Below, in pieces: positions 12,801-27,800 of a stretch of 64,000 nt of DNA; the stretch's first letter is position 1, and each line of letters starts with the position of its first letter. Both the position numbers and the translations under genes were made by a program. The notes under the pieces were generated by a model. It had not been told where the DNA came from, did not search any database, and saw nothing but the letters and a program-made list of their open reading frames with translations. The stretch lies in assembly GCF_026151205.1 (NCBI RefSeq), contig NC_087072.1, forward strand, positions 722,875-786,874, given 5' to 3'. This DNA comes from Bolinopsis microptera. Its lineage: Eukaryota > Ctenophora > Tentaculata > Lobata > Bolinopsidae.

Positions 12801-15800
12801 GAGGTGAGGGGGGGGGGCCGGGGGTAGGGGGTAGGGGGGAGGGGGGTAGATGGGGTAGGGGGGAGGGGGCCGTGGGTATGGAGAGGGGGTAAGGGGGTTA
12901 CAGTAACATCTGGTTACAGCATTCCTCCGCTTCTGTGATCATTTAATAAAAGTGGAGATTGACAGGAAAATTTACTGTGTTGAATGTGTAAAGAGCTTTA
13001 ATTTTACCAGAGTTTTCTCTATTTAAAAAAGTTAAAGCGATCATATTGACCTGCCTAAAAATCATTTTGTTTTCAAAGAAAATACCGATAACATTTAATT
13101 AAAGTTAAAAACATTCATCTGTGATATGACTCAAGGACTGGCGTGAAATGAATATATTATGCTCACAGATGGTAGATTAATTAGATATCGCGAAAACGTT
13201 AAAGTCACAGGTCACTTAACTACCGTTAAAAGCATGGGAAATACCGAACAATTTCACCGAGCGTGTCGATAACAACAAGAAATACAGATCTTAGCAGCTT
13301 AGTTACCACGGTAACTACTACTGTTGCCAAGGTAACAACTACTTTGTAATCTTAGCAGCTTACTATGTTAAACTTTTCTAAGTAGCTTTCCTAGTCGTCT
13401 AGTCTAGGGAGTAGCTAAGGATCCATTGGATCTATGCGATCTCCTCGGTCGACTCAGCCGAATGAAAGAAAACTTGATTGAGGGTTAAATGAGGAGGGGT
13501 ACCTGTTAAGAGTTCAAGAAACTTCCTAGGACACCCCTTCAGTACATACTGTAAACATAGTAATATTACTATATTACTATTCCCGCTGGAGCTACTCAGC
13601 TTTTTTAGTTAACAAGTCAAAAACTAGAATGTTTGGCTATTGAGAACCCTCAACACGCCTTTTTAACAAATAATCTGACATTTGAGGTAACACCCAAGTC
13701 GATGGCTTCTCTCGAGAACTAAATAATGGAGAATAAAATAAATAAAAGGTCGACACTGTTTTTCGTGCATTAAAGTTTATTAAAGTTATACATTGCTTAC
13801 TGAATACCTGGAGACATGGGCGTGAAATATAACACAACTGTTGCAAGATACAGTGACTAGTGAAAAGTGAACTCAGGTGTCATAAGTGACTCTAAACCTG
13901 CACATTAAACACTGTTTCGAATTTGTCATGCTATATATCAAACTAGGGGTTTTAGGACTCGAGAAACACGTTGCAACTATCTGTTTTAGGCCAATGTGCT
14001 CAGAAAATGAGTTCCCCGATAATATCTAGATTAGAATGATACAAATGTCCTAGACGAAAGGGAAATTCGTTAACTTTTCGTGTTAAAAGCGATTTCTCGA
14101 CGGTTATCACTTCTCTAGATGATGCTTAAAACATTTGAACTTCATGGCGTTTTTGGCCACACCCTTTTCTAGGATTTCGCGGTCACTCGAATTTTTGTAT
14201 TTTGGCCCATGAAGGTCGTAGAGACTATTACCAATTACCATACACCAAAATGTGCCTAATACCTATATTTATCTACAACTTATGAAGCAACACATACATT
14301 AAAATACTTCTATTCGGAAATATGGCCGAAAAACGGTTTTTGGCTTGACGCAGTTCATAATTTCCGTTATTTTTGGAATTTCCGGCGTAGGAAGGTCGTA
14401 GAAACTATTTTGATACACCAAAATATACCTAATGGCCACATTTATCCAATGCTGTTGAATACATAGCGTGTAAAGTTCCCAATCTCCAGAGACTGCCCAA
14501 ACGCTGGTAGTGTCATCATTGAAACTTAGTTGATCAAACCTTGACGATGGGCCAAGTATGGTAACGGCCTTTCCTTAGAGTGGTCGTAGAGGATTAGCTT
14601 TGGCGTTGCAGCAAAATCTCCTACTGCGAAGAGAGCAAGTAAAGTTGTGGCAGTCGTTACAAACATGTCTAAAGGGTTTGACTGTGAATGTCCAGATTAC
14701 CAGTTAAACTCACCTCTTGGAAATGAGGGAGTTAAAATTGATCTTGAAAGTTGTATTGTACTTCATCTAATGCGGTGTAGGTCTAAAATATACCGTACTC
14801 TGTAATCCAAATCTATAAACTGCAGCACTCAGCAATGCTGTTAAATACGTAGCGTTTCAAGCAAACGTATGCATACGCAAACGTATTTGTCGCCGAAAAT
14901 TCGCGTATTTCGATTTCCACTGTGGAGTAAGAACGATTTTAACGCTCAGAAAATTCAACGAATTCAAAAAGCGCGGCGTTAATTTGATCTGCGCGCGTAT
15001 TTCGGACAAATTTTAGACAGATTCCGGACTAAATTTAACAGGGTCTAAATTTAATTTTTCGGGCTTATTGATTGGAAACTTCACTTATTCTTACGTATTT
15101 CTGTCGAACATTGAACACGCCGTATTTTGAGCCGATTTTTTGACGTATTTAACAACGATGACTTAAAGTTATTGAAAAAGTCTTTTCTGCAAGACAAAGG
15201 GCATTCGCGCTGCAGATAGCCAATATCACCGCTAAAGATATTACAAATACTTGAACATATATAATATTATATTATAGCACCCTCCGCTCAAAGGGAATTT
15301 TGCAACTAACTCGGAGCACTTGTAATAACTAGCTTTATATAGCTAAATACCGAACTCTAGTAGCAGGGAGGGGTTTACCGAACTCTACTAGCAGGGAGGA
15401 GTTTACCGAACTCTAGTAGCAGGGAGGGGTTTACCGAACTCTAGTAGCAGGGAGGGGTTTACCGAACTCTAGTAGCAGGGAGGGGTTTACCGAACTCTAC
15501 TAGCAGGGAGGGGTTTACCGAACTCTACTAGCAGGGAGGGGTTTACCGAACTCTAGTAGCAGGGAGGGGTTTACCGAACTCTAGTAGCAGGGAGGGGTTT
15601 ACCGAACTCTAGTAGCAGGGAGGGGTTTATATAGCTAAATACCGAACTCTAGTAGCAGGGAGGGGTTTACCTAACTCTACTAGCAGTGAGGGGTTTACCG
15701 AACTCTAGTAGCAGGGAGGGGTTTACCGAACTCTAGTAGCAGGGAGGGGTTTACCGAACTCTACTAGCAGGGAGGGGTTTACCGAACTCTACTAGCAGTG

Positions 15801-18800
15801 AGGGGTTTACCGAACTTGATAGCAGGGAGGGGTTCACCGAACTCTACTAGCAGGGAGGCCGAGGGGTTTACCGAACTCTAGTAGCAGGGAGGGGTTTACC
15901 GAACTCTAGTAGCAGGGAGGAGTTTACCGAACTCTACTAGCAGGGAGGGGTTTACCGAACTCTACTAGCAGGGAGGAGTTTACCGAACTCTACTAGCAGT
16001 GAGGGGTTTACCGAACTTGATAGCAGGGAGGGGTTTACCGAACTCTAGTAGCAGGGAGGGGTTTACCGAACTCTACTAGCAGGGAGGAGTTTACCGAACT
16101 CTAGTAGCAGGGAGGGGTTTTACCGAACTCTAGAGTCTAGTAGCAGGGAGGGGTTTACCGAACTCTACTAGCAGGGAGGAGTTTACCGAACTCTACTAGC
16201 AGGGAGGAGTTTACCGAACTCTAGTAGCGGGGAGGGGTTTACCGAACTCTACTAGCAGTGAGGGGTTTACCGAACTCTACTAGCAGGGAGGAGTTTACCG
16301 AACTCTAGTAGCAGGGAGGGGTTTACCGAACTCTCCTAGCAGTGAGGGGTTTACCGAACTTGAAAGCAGGGAGGGGTTTACCGAACTCTACTAGCAGGGA
16401 GGATTTTACCGAACTCTACTAGCAGGGAGGGGTTTACCGAACTCTACTAGCAGGGAGGAGTTTACCGAACTCTAGTAGCAGGGAGGGGTTTACCGAACTC
16501 TACTAGCAGTGAGGGGTTTACCGAACTCTACTAGCAGGGAGGAGTTTACCGAACTCTAGTAGCAGGGAGGGGTTTACCGAACTCTACTAGCAGGGAGGGG
16601 TTTACCGAACTCTGACTAGCAGGGAGGGGTTTACCGAACTCTACTAGCAGGGAGGGGTTTACCGAACTATACTAGCAGGGAGGGGTTTACCGAACTCTAG
16701 TAGCAGGGAGGGGTTTACCGAACTCTACTAGCAGGGAGGGGTTTACCGAACTCTAGTAGCAGGGAGGGGTTTACCGAACTCTAGTAGCAGGGAGGGGTTT
16801 ACCGAACTCTAGTAGCAGGGAGGGGTTTACCGAACTCTAGTAGCAGGGAGGGGTTTAGCGAACTCTAGTAGCAGGGAGGGGTTTATATAGCTAAATACCG
16901 AACTCTACGTAGCAGGGAGGGGTTATATAGCTAAATACCGAACTCTACTAGCAGGGAGGGGTTTACCGAACTCTAGTAGCAGGGAGGGGTTTACCGAACT
17001 CTACTAGCAGGGAGGGGGTTACCGAACTCTACTAGCAGTGAGGGGTTTACCGAACTCTACTAGCAGTGAGGGGTTTACCGAACTTGATAGCAGGAGGGGT
17101 TCACCGAACTCTACTAGCAGGGAGGCCGAGGGGTTTACCGAACTCTAGTAGCAGGGAGGGGTTTACCGAACTCTAGTAGCAGGGAGGAGTTTACCGAACT
17201 CTACTAGCAGGGAGGGGTTTACCGAACTCTACTAGCAGGGAGGGGTTTACCGAACTCTACTAGCAGTGAGGGGTTTACCGAACTTGATAGCAGGGAGGGG
17301 TTTACCGAACTCTAGTAGCAGGGAGGGGTTTACCGAACTCTACTAGCAGGGAGGAGTTTACCGAACTCTAGTAGCAGGGAGGGGTTTACCGAACTCTAGA
17401 GTCTAGTAGCAGGGAGGGGTTTACCGAACTCTACTAGCAGGGAGGAGTTTACCGAACTCTACTAGCAGGGAGGGGTTTACCGAACTCTAGTAGCAGGGAG
17501 GAGTTTACCGAACTCTAGTAGCAGGGAGGGGTTTACCGAACTCTAGTAGCAGGGAGGGGTTTACCGAACTTGATAGCAGGGAGGGGTTTACCGAACTCTA
17601 GTAGCAGGGAGGGGTTTACCGAACTCTAGTAGCAGGGAGGGGTTTACCGAACTCTAGTAGCAGGGAGGGGTTTACCGAACTCTTGTAGCAGGGAGGGGTT
17701 TACCGAACTCTACTAGCAGGGAGGGGTTTACCGAACTCTACTAGCAGTGAGGGGTTTACCGAACTTGATAGCAGGGAGGGGTTTACCGAACTTGATAGCA
17801 GGGAGGGGTTTACCGAACTCTAGTAGCAGGGAGGGGTTTACCGAACTCTACTAGCAGGGAGGAGTTTACCGAACTCTAGTAGCAGGGAGGAGTTTACCGA
17901 ACTCTAGTAGCAGGGAGGGGTTTACCGAACTCTAGTAGCAGGGAGGGGTTTATATAGCTAAATATTGAACTCTAGTAGCAGGGAGGGGTTTACCGAACTC
18001 TACTAGCAGTGAGGGGTTTACCGAACTCTAGTAGCAGGGAGGGGTTTACCGAACTCTAGTAGCAGGGAGGGGTTTACCGAACTCTACTAGCAGGGAGGGG
18101 TTTACCGAACTCTACTAGCAGTGAGGGGTTTACCGAACTTGATAGCAGGGAGGGGTTTACCGAACTCTAGTAGCAGGGAGGGGTTTACCGAACTCTACTA
18201 GCAGGGAGGCCGAGGGGTTTACCGAACTCTAGTAGCAGGGAGGGGTTTACCGAACTCTAGTAGCAGGGAGGAGTTTACCGAACTCTACTAGCAGGGAGGG
18301 GTTTACCGAACTCTACTAGCAGGGAGGGGTTTACCGAACTCTACTAGCAGTGAGGGGTTTACCGAACTTGATAGCAGGGAGGAGTTTACCGAACTCTACT
18401 AGCAGGGAGGGGTTTACCGAACTCTACTAGCAGGGAGGAGTTTACCGAACTCTAGTAGCAGGGAGGGGTTTACCGAACTCTACTAGCAGTGAGGGGTTTA
18501 CCGAACTCTACTAGCAGGGAGGAGTTTACCGAACTCTACTAGCAGGGAGGGTTTATATAGCTAAATACCGAACTCTACTAGCAGTGAGGGGTTTACCGAA
18601 CTTGATAGCAGGGAGGGGTTTACCGAACTCTAGTAGCAGGGAGGGGTTTACCGAACTCTACTAGCAGGGAGGAGTTTACCGAACTCTAGTAGCAGGGAGG
18701 GGTTTACCGAACTCTAGTATTAGGGAGGGGTTTACCGAACTCTACTGGCAGGGAGGGGTTTACCGAACTCTACTAGCAGGGAGGGGTTTACCGAACTCTA

Positions 18801-21800
18801 CTAGCAGGGAGGGGTTTACCGAACTCTAGTAGCAGGGAGGGGTTTACCGAACTCTACTAGCAGGGAGGGGTTTACCGAACTCTACTAGCAGGGAGGGGTG
18901 TACCGAACTCTACTAGCAGGGAGGGGTTTACCGAACTATACTAGCAGGGAGGGGTTTACCGAACTCTAGTAGCAGGGAGGGGTTTACCGAACTCTACTAG
19001 CAGGGAGGGGTTTACCGAACTCTACTAGCAGGGAGGGGTTTACCGAACTTTAGTAGCAGGGAGGGGTTTACCGAACTCTAGTAGCAGGGAGGGGTTTACC
19101 GAACTCTAGTAGCAGGGAGGGGTTTAGCGAACTCTAGTAGCAGGGAGGGGTTTATATAGCTAAATACCGAACTCTACTAGCAGGGAGGGGTTTATATAGC
19201 TAAATACCGAACTCTACTAGCAGGGAGGGGTTTACCGAACTCTAGTAGCAGGGAGGGGTTTACCAAACTCTACTAGCAGGGAGGGGGCTACCGAACTCTA
19301 CTAGCAGGGAGGAGTTTACCGAACTCTACTAGCAGGGAGGGGTTTACCGAACTATAGTAGCAGGGAGGCGTTTACCGAACTCTACTAGCAGGGAGGGGTT
19401 TATATATCTAAATACCGAACTCTACTAGCGGGGAGGGGTTTATATAGCTAAATACCGAACTCTACTAGCAGGGAGGGGTTTATATAGCTAAATACCGAAC
19501 TCTACTAGCGGGGAGGGGTTTATATAGCTAAATACCGAACTCTACTAGCAGGGAGGGGTTTACCGAACTCTACTAGCAGGGAGGGGTTTACCGAACTCTA
19601 CTAGCAGGGAGGGGTTTACCGAACTCTACTAGCAGGGAGGGTTTTACCGAACTCTACTAGCAGGGAGGCGTTTACCGAACTCTACTAGCAGGGAGGGGTT
19701 TATATAGCTAAATACCGAACTCTACTAGCAGGGAGGGGTTTACCGAACTCAACTAGCAGGGAGGGGTTTACCGAACTCTAGTAGCAGGGAGGGGTTTACC
19801 GAACTCTAGTAGCAGGGAGGAGTTTACCGAACTCTAGTAGCAGGGAGGGGTTTACCGAACTCTAGTAGCAGGGAGGGGTTTACCGAACTTGATAGCAGGG
19901 AGGGGTTTACCGAACTCTAGTAGCAGGGAGGGGTTTACCGAACTCTAGTAGCAGGGAGGGGTTTACCGAACTCTAGTAGCAGGGAGGGGTTTACCGAACT
20001 CTTGTAGCAGGGAGGGGTTTACCGAACTCTACTAGCAGGGAGGGGTTTACCGAACTCTACTAGCAGTGAGGGGTTTACCGAACTTGATAGCAGGGAGGGG
20101 TTTACCGAACTTGATAGCAGGGAGGGGTTTACCGAACTCTAGTAGCAGGGAGGGGTTTACCGAACTCTACTAGCAGGGAGGAGTTTACCGAACTCTAGTA
20201 GCAGGGAGGAGTTTACCGAACTCTAGTAGCAGGGAGGGGTTTACCGAACTCTAGTAGCAGGGAGGGGTTTATATAGCTAAATATTGAACTCTAGTAGCAG
20301 GGAGGGGTTTACCGAACTCTACTAGCAGTGAGGGGTTTACCGAACTCTAGTAGCATGGAGGGGTTTACCGAACTCTAGTAGCAGGGAGGGGTTTACCGAA
20401 CTCTACTAGCAGGGAGGGGTTTACCGAACTCTACTAGCAGTGAGGGGTTTACCGAACTTGATAGCAGGGAGGGGTTTACCGAACTCTAGTAGCAGGGAGG
20501 GGTTTACCGAACTCTACTAGCAGGGAGGCCGAGGGGTTTACCGAACTCTAGTAGCAGGGAGGGGTTTACCGAACTCTAGTAGCAGGGAGGAGTTTACCGA
20601 ACTCTACTAGCAGGGAGGGGTTTACCGAACTCTACTAGCAGGGAGGGGTTTACCGAACTCTACTAGCAGTGAGGGGTTTACCGAACTTGATAGCAGGGAG
20701 GAGTTTACCGAACTCTACTAGCAGGGAGGGGTTTACCGAACTCTACTAGCAGGGAGGAGTTTACCGAACTCTAGTAGCAGGGAGGGGTTTACCGAACTCT
20801 ACTAGCAGTGAGGGGTTTACCGAACTCTACTAGCAGGGAGGAGTTTACCGAACTCTACTAGCAGGGAGGGTTTATATAGCTAAATACCGAACTCTACTAG
20901 CAGTGAGGGGTTTTCCGAACTTGATAGCAGGGAGGGGTTTACCGAACTCTAGTAGCAGGGAGGGGTTTACCGAACTCTACTAGCAGGGAGGAGTTTACCG
21001 AACTCTAGTAGCAGGGAGGGGTTTACCGAACTCTAGTAGCAGGGAGGGGTTTACCGAACTCTACTAGCAGGGAGGGGTTTACCGAACTCTAGTAGCAGGG
21101 AGGGGTTTACCGAACTCTAGTAGCAGGGAGGGGTTTACCGAACTCTAGTAGCAGGGAGGGGTTTACCGAACTCTACTAGCAGGGAGGGGTTTACCGAACT
21201 CTACTAGCAGTGAGGGGTTTACCGAACTTGATAGCAGGGAGGGGTTTACCGAACTCTAGTAGCAGGGAGGGGTTTACCGAACTCTACTAGCAGGGAGGAG
21301 TTTACCGAACTCTAGTAGCAGGGAGGGGTTTACCGAACTCTAGTAGCAGGGAGAGGTTTACCGAACTCTACTAGCAGGGAGGAGTTTACCGAACTCTACT
21401 AGCAGGGAGAGGTTTACCGAACTCTACTAGCAGGGAGGAGTTTACCGAACTCTACTAGCAGGGAGGGGTTTACCGAACTCTACTAGCAGGGAGGAGTTTA
21501 CCGAACTCTAGTAGCAGGGAGGGGTTTACCGAACTCTACTAGCAGTGAGGGGTTTACCGAACTCTACTAGCAGGGAGGAGTTTACCGAACTCTACTAGCA
21601 GGGAGGGTTTATATAGCTAAATACCGAACTCTACTAGCAGTGAGGGGTTTACCGAACTTGATAGCAGGGAGGGGTTTACCGAACTCTAGTAGCAGGGAGG
21701 GGTTTACCGAACTCTACTAGCAGGGAGGAGTTTACCGAACTCTAGTAGCAGGGAGGGGTTTACCGAACTCTAGTAGCAGGGAGGGGTTTACCGAACTCTA

Positions 21801-24800
21801 CTGGCAGGGAGGGGTTTACCGAACTCTACTAGCAGGGAGGGGTTTACCGAACTCTACTAGCAGGGAGGGGTTTACCGAACTCTAGTAGCAGGGAGGGGTT
21901 TACCGAACTCTACTAGCAGGGAGGGGTTTACCGAACTCTACTAGCAGGGAGGGGTGTACCGAACTCTACTAGCAGGGAGGGGTTTACCGAACTATACTAG
22001 CAGGGAGGGGTTTACCGAACTCTAGTAGCAGAGAGGGGTTTACCGAACTCTACTAGCAGGGAGGGGTTTACCGAACTCTACTAGCAGGGAGGGGTTTACC
22101 GAACTTTAGTAGCAGGGAGGGGTTTACCGAACTCTAGTAGCAGGGAGGGGTTTACCGAACTCTAGTAGCAGGGAGGGGTTTACCGAACTCTAGTAGCAGG
22201 GAGGGGTTTATATAGCTAAATACCGAACTCTACTAGCAGGGAGGGGTTTATATAGCTAAATACCGAACTCTACTAGCAGGGAGGGGTTTACCGAACTCTA
22301 GTAGCAGGGAGGGGTTTACCAAACTCTACTAGCAGGGAGGGGGCTACCGAACTCTACTAGCAGGGAGGAGTTTACCGAACTCTACTAGCAGGGAGGGGTT
22401 TACCGAACTATAGTAGCAGGGAGGCGTTTACCGAACTCTACTAGCAGGGAGGGGTTTATATATCTAAATACCGAACTCTACTAGCGGGGAGGGGTTTATA
22501 TAGCTAAATACCGAACTCTACTAGCAGGGAGGGGTTTATATAGCTAAATACCGAACTCTACTAGCGGGGAGGGGTTTATATAGCTAAATACCGAACTCTA
22601 CTAGCAGGGAGGGGTTTACCGAACTCTACTAGCAGGGAGGGGTTTACCGAACTCTACTAGCAGGGAGGGGTTTACCGAACTCTACTAGCAGGGAGGGTTT
22701 TACCGAACTCTACTAGCAGGGAGGCGTTTACCGAACTCTACTAGCAGGGAGGGGTTTATATAGCTAAATACCGAACTCTACTAGCAGGGAGGGGTTTACC
22801 GAACTCAACTAGCAGGGAGGGGTTTACCGAACTCTAGTAGCAGGGAGGAGTTTACCGAACTCTACTAGCAGGGAGGGTTTATATAGCTAAATACCGAACT
22901 CTACTAGCAGTGAGGGGTTTACCGAACTTGATAGCAGGGAGGGGTTTACCGAACTCTAGTAGCAGGGAGGGGTGTACCGAACTCTACTAGCAGGGAGGAG
23001 TTTACCGAACTCTAGTAGCAGGGAGGGGTTTACCGAACTCTAGTAGCAGGGAGGGGTTTACCGAACTCTACTGGCAGGGAGGGGTTTACCGAACTCTACT
23101 AGCAGGGAGGGGTTTACCGAACTCTACTAGCAGGGAGGGGTTTACCGAACTCTAGTAGCAGGGAGGGGTTTACCGAACTCTACTAGCAGGGAGGGGTTTA
23201 CCGAACTCTACTAGCAGGGAGGGGTGTACCGAACTCTACTAGCAGGGAGGGGTTTACCGAACTATACTAGCAGGGAGGGGTTTACCGAACTCTAGTAGCA
23301 GGGAGGGGTTTACCGAACTCTACTAGCAGGGAGGGGTTTACCGAACTCTACTAGCAGGGAGGGGTTTACCGAACTTTAGTAGCAGGGAGGGGTTTACCGA
23401 ACTCTAGTAGCAGGGAGGGGTTTACCGAACTCTAGTAGCAGGGAGGGGTTTACCGAACTCTAGTAGCAGGGAGGGGTTTATATAGCTAAATACCGAACTC
23501 TACTAGCAGGGAGGGGTTTATATAGCTAAATACCGAACTCTACTAGCAGGGAGGGGTTTACCGAACTCTAGTAGCAGGGAGGGGTTTACCAAACTCTACT
23601 AGCAGGGAGGGGGCTACCGAACTCTACTAGCAGGGAGGAGTTTACCGAACTCTACTAGCAGGGAGGGGTTTACCGAACTATAGTAGCAGGGAGGCGTTTA
23701 CCGAACTCTACTAGCAGGGAGGGGTTTATATATCTAAATACCGAACTCTACTAGCGGGGAGGGGTTTATATAGCTAAATACCGAACTCTACTAGCAGGGA
23801 GGGGTTTATATAGCTAAATACCGAACTCTACTAGCGGGGAGGGGTTTATATAGCTAAATACCGAACTCTACTAGCAGGGAGGGGTTTACCGAACTCTACT
23901 AGCAGGGAGGGGTTTACCGAACTCTACTAGCAGGGAGGGGTTTACCGAACTCTACTAGCAGGGAGGGTTTTACCGAACTCTACTAGCAGGGAGGCGTTTA
24001 CCGAACTCTACTAGCAGGGAGGGGTTTATATAGCTAAATACCGAACTCTACTAGCAGGGAGGGGTTTACCGAACTCAACTAGCAGGGAGGGGTTTACCGA
24101 ACTCTAGTAGCAGGGAGGGGTTTACCGAACTCTAGTAGCAGGGAGGAGTTTACCGAACTCTAGTAGCAGGGAGGGGTTTACCGAACTCTAGTAGCAGGGA
24201 GGGGTTTACCGAACTTGATAGCAGGGAGGGGTTTACCGAACTCTAGTAGCAGGGAGGGGTTTACCGAACTCTAGTAGCAGGGAGGGGTTTACCGAACTCT
24301 AGTAGCAGGGAGGGGTTTACCGAACTCTTGTAGCAGGGAGGGGTTTACCGAACTCTACTAGCAGGGAGGGGTTTACCGAACTCTACTAGCAGTGAGGGGT
24401 TTACCGAACTTGATAGCAGGGAGGGGTTTACCGAACTTGATAGCAGGGAGGGGTTTACCGAACTCTAGTAGCAGGGAGGGGTTTACCGAACTCTACTAGC
24501 AGGGAGGAGTTTACCGAACTCTAGTAGCAGGGAGGAGTTTACCGAACTCTAGTAGCAGGGAGGGGTTTACCGAACTCTAGTAGCAGGGAGGGGTTTATAT
24601 AGCTAAATATTGAACTCTAGTAGCAGGGAGGGGTTTACCGAACTCTACTAGCAGTGAGGGGTTTACCGAACTCTAGTAGCAGGGAGGGGTTTACCGAACT
24701 CTAGTAGCAGGGAGGGGTTTACCGAACTCTACTAGCAGGGAGGGGTTTACCGAACTCTACTAGCAGTGAGGGGTTTACCGAACTTGATAGCAGGGAGGGG

Positions 24801-27800
24801 TTTACCGAACTCTAGTAGCAGGGAGGGGTTTACCGAACTCTACTAGCAGGGAGGCCGAGGGGTTTACCGAACTCTAGTAGCAGGGAGGGGTTTACCGAAC
24901 TCTAGTAGCAGGGAGGAGTTTACCGAACTCTACTAGCAGGGAGGGGTTTACCGAACTCTACTAGCAGGGAGGGGTTTACCGAACTCTACTAGCAGTGAGG
25001 GGTTTACCGAACTTGATAGCAGGGAGGAGTTTACCGAACTCTACTAGCAGGGAGGGGTTTACCGAACTCTACTAGCAGGGAGGAGTTTACCGAACTCTAG
25101 TAGCAGGGAGGGGTTTACCGAACTCTACTAGCAGTGAGGGGTTTACCGAACTCTACTAGCAGGGAGGAGTTTACCGAACTCTACTAGCAGGGAGGGTTTA
25201 TATAGCTAAATACCGAACTCTACTAGCAGTGAGGGGTTTTCCGAACTTGATAGCAGGGAGGGGTTTACCGAACTCTAGTAGCAGGGAGGGGTTTACCGAA
25301 CTCTACTAGCAGGGAGGAGTTTACCGAACTCTAGTAGCAGGGAGGGGTTTACCGAACTCTAGTAGCAGGGAGGGGTTTACCGAACTCTACTAGCAGGGAG
25401 GGGTTTACCGAACTCTAGTAGCAGGGAGGGGTTTACCGAACTCTAGTAGCAGGGAGGGGTTTACCGAACTCTAGTAGCAGGGAGGGGTTTACCGAACTCT
25501 ACTAGCAGGGAGGGGTTTACCGAACTCTACTAGCAGGGATGGGTTTACCGAACTATACTAGCAGGGAGGGGTTTACCGAACTCTAGTAGCAGGGAGGGGT
25601 TTACCGAACTCTACTAGCAGGGAGGGGTTTACCGAACTCTACTAGCAGGGAGGGGTTTACCGAACTTTAGTAGCAGGGAGGGGTTTACCGAACTCTACTA
25701 GCAGGGAGGGGTTTACCGAACTCTAGTAGCAGGGAGGGGTTTACCAAACTCTACTAGCAGGGAGGGGTTTACCGAACTCTAGTAGCAGGGAGGGGTTTAC
25801 CGAACTCTAGTAGCAGGGAGGGGTTTATATAGCTAAATACCGAACTCTAGTAGCATGGAGGGGTTTACCGAACTCTACTAGCAGGGAGGGGTTTACTAAA
25901 CTCTAGTAGCAGGGAGGGGTTTACCGAACTCTAGTAGCAGGGAGGGGTTTACCGAACTCTAGTAGCAGGGAGGGGTTTACCGAACTCTAGTAGCAGGGAG
26001 GGGTTTACCAAACTCTACTAGCAGGGAGGAGTTTATATAGCTAAATACCGAACTCTAGTAGCAGGGAGGGGTTTACCGAACTCTAGTAGCAGGGAAGAGT
26101 TTACCGAACTCTACTAGCAGGGAGGGGTTTATATAGCTAAATACTGAACTCTAGTAGCAGGGAGGGGTTTACCGAACTCTAGTAGCAGGGAGGGGTTTAC
26201 CGAACTCTAGTAGCAGGGAGGGGTTTACCGAACTCTACTAGCAGGGAGGGGTTTACCGAACTCTACTAGCAGGGAGGGGTTTACCGAACTCTAGTAGCAG
26301 GGAGGGGTTTACCGAACTCTACTAGCAGGGAGGGGTTTACCGAACTCTACTAGCAGGGATGGGTTTACCGAACTATACTAGCAGGGAGGGGTTTACCGAA
26401 CTCTAGTAGCAGGGAGGGGTTTACCGAACTCTACTAGCAGGGAGGGGTTTACCGAACTCTACTAGCAGGGAGGGGTTTACCGAACTTTAGTAGCAGGGAG
26501 GGGTTTACCGAACTCTAGTAGCAGGGAGGGGTTTACCGAACTCTAGTAGCAGGGAGGGGTTTACCGAAGTCTAGTAGCAGGGAGGGGTTTATATAGCTAA
26601 ATACCGAACTCTACTAGCAGGGAGGGGTTTATATAGCTAAATACCGAACTCTAGTCGCAGGGAGGGGTTTACCGAACTCTAGTAGCAGGGAGGGTTTACC
26701 GAACTCTAGTAGCAGGGAGGGGTTTACTGAACTCTAGTAGCAGGGAGGGGTTTACCGAACTCTAGTAGCAGGGAGGGGTTTATATAGCTAAATACCGAAC
26801 TCTAGTAGCATGGAGGGGTTTACCGAACTCTACTAGCAGGGAGGGGTTTACTAAACTCTAGTAGCAGGGAGGGGTTTACCGAACTCTAGTAGCAGGGAGG
26901 GGTTTACCGAACTCTAGTAGCAGGGAGGGGTTTACCAAACTCTACTAGCAGGGAGAAGTTTATATAGCTAAATACCGAACTCTAGTAGCAGGGAGGGGTT
27001 TACCGAACTCTAGTAGCAGGGAAGAGTTTACCGAACTCTACTAGCAGGGAGGGGTTTATATAGCTAAATACCGAACTCTAGTAGCAGGGAGGGGTTTACC
27101 GAACTCTAGTAGCAGGGAGGGGTTTACCGAACTCTAGTAGCAGGGAGGGGTTTACCGAACTCTACTAGCAGGGAGGGGTTTACCGAACTCTACTAGCAGG
27201 GAGGGGTTTACCGAACTCTACTAGCAGGGAGGGGTTTACCGAACTCTAGTAGCAGGGAGGGGTTTACCGAACTCTACTAGCAGGGAGGGGTTTACCGAAC
27301 TCTACTAGCAGGGAGGGTTTACCGAACTCTACTAGCAGGGAGGGGTTTACCGAACTCTACTAGCAGGGAGGGGTTTACCGAACTCTAGTAGCAGGGAGGG
27401 GTTTACCGAACTCTAGTAGCAGGGAGGGTTTACCGAACTCTAGTAGCAGGGAGGGGTTTACTGAACTCTAGTAGCAGGGAGGGGTTTACTGAACTCTACT
27501 AGCAGGGAGGGGTTTACCGAACTCTACTAGCAGTGAGGGGTTTACCGAACTCTAGTAGCAGGGAGGGGTTTACTGAACTCTAGTAGCAGGGAGGGGTTTA
27601 CTGAACTCTACTAGCAGGGAGGGGTTTACCGAACTCTAGTAGCAGGGAGGGGTTTACCGAACTTGATAGCAGGGAGGGGTTTACCGAACTCTACTAGCAG
27701 GGAGGGGTTTACCGAACTCTAGTAGCAGGGAGGCGTTTACCGAACTCTAGTAGCAGGGAGGGGTTTACCGAACTCTAGTAGCAGGGAGGGGTTTACCGAA

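Larger units (their letters stand above)
11990..15333. other. Intron d-e segment without genes
   Basis: It holds an 87-bp direct duplication (12147-12318), a (CT)n tract (12395-12415), a G-rich tract (12806-12900), and diverged repeats sharing aaggtcgtagaaactatt at about 14210 and 14393. No coding signal is seen. Confidence 0.55.
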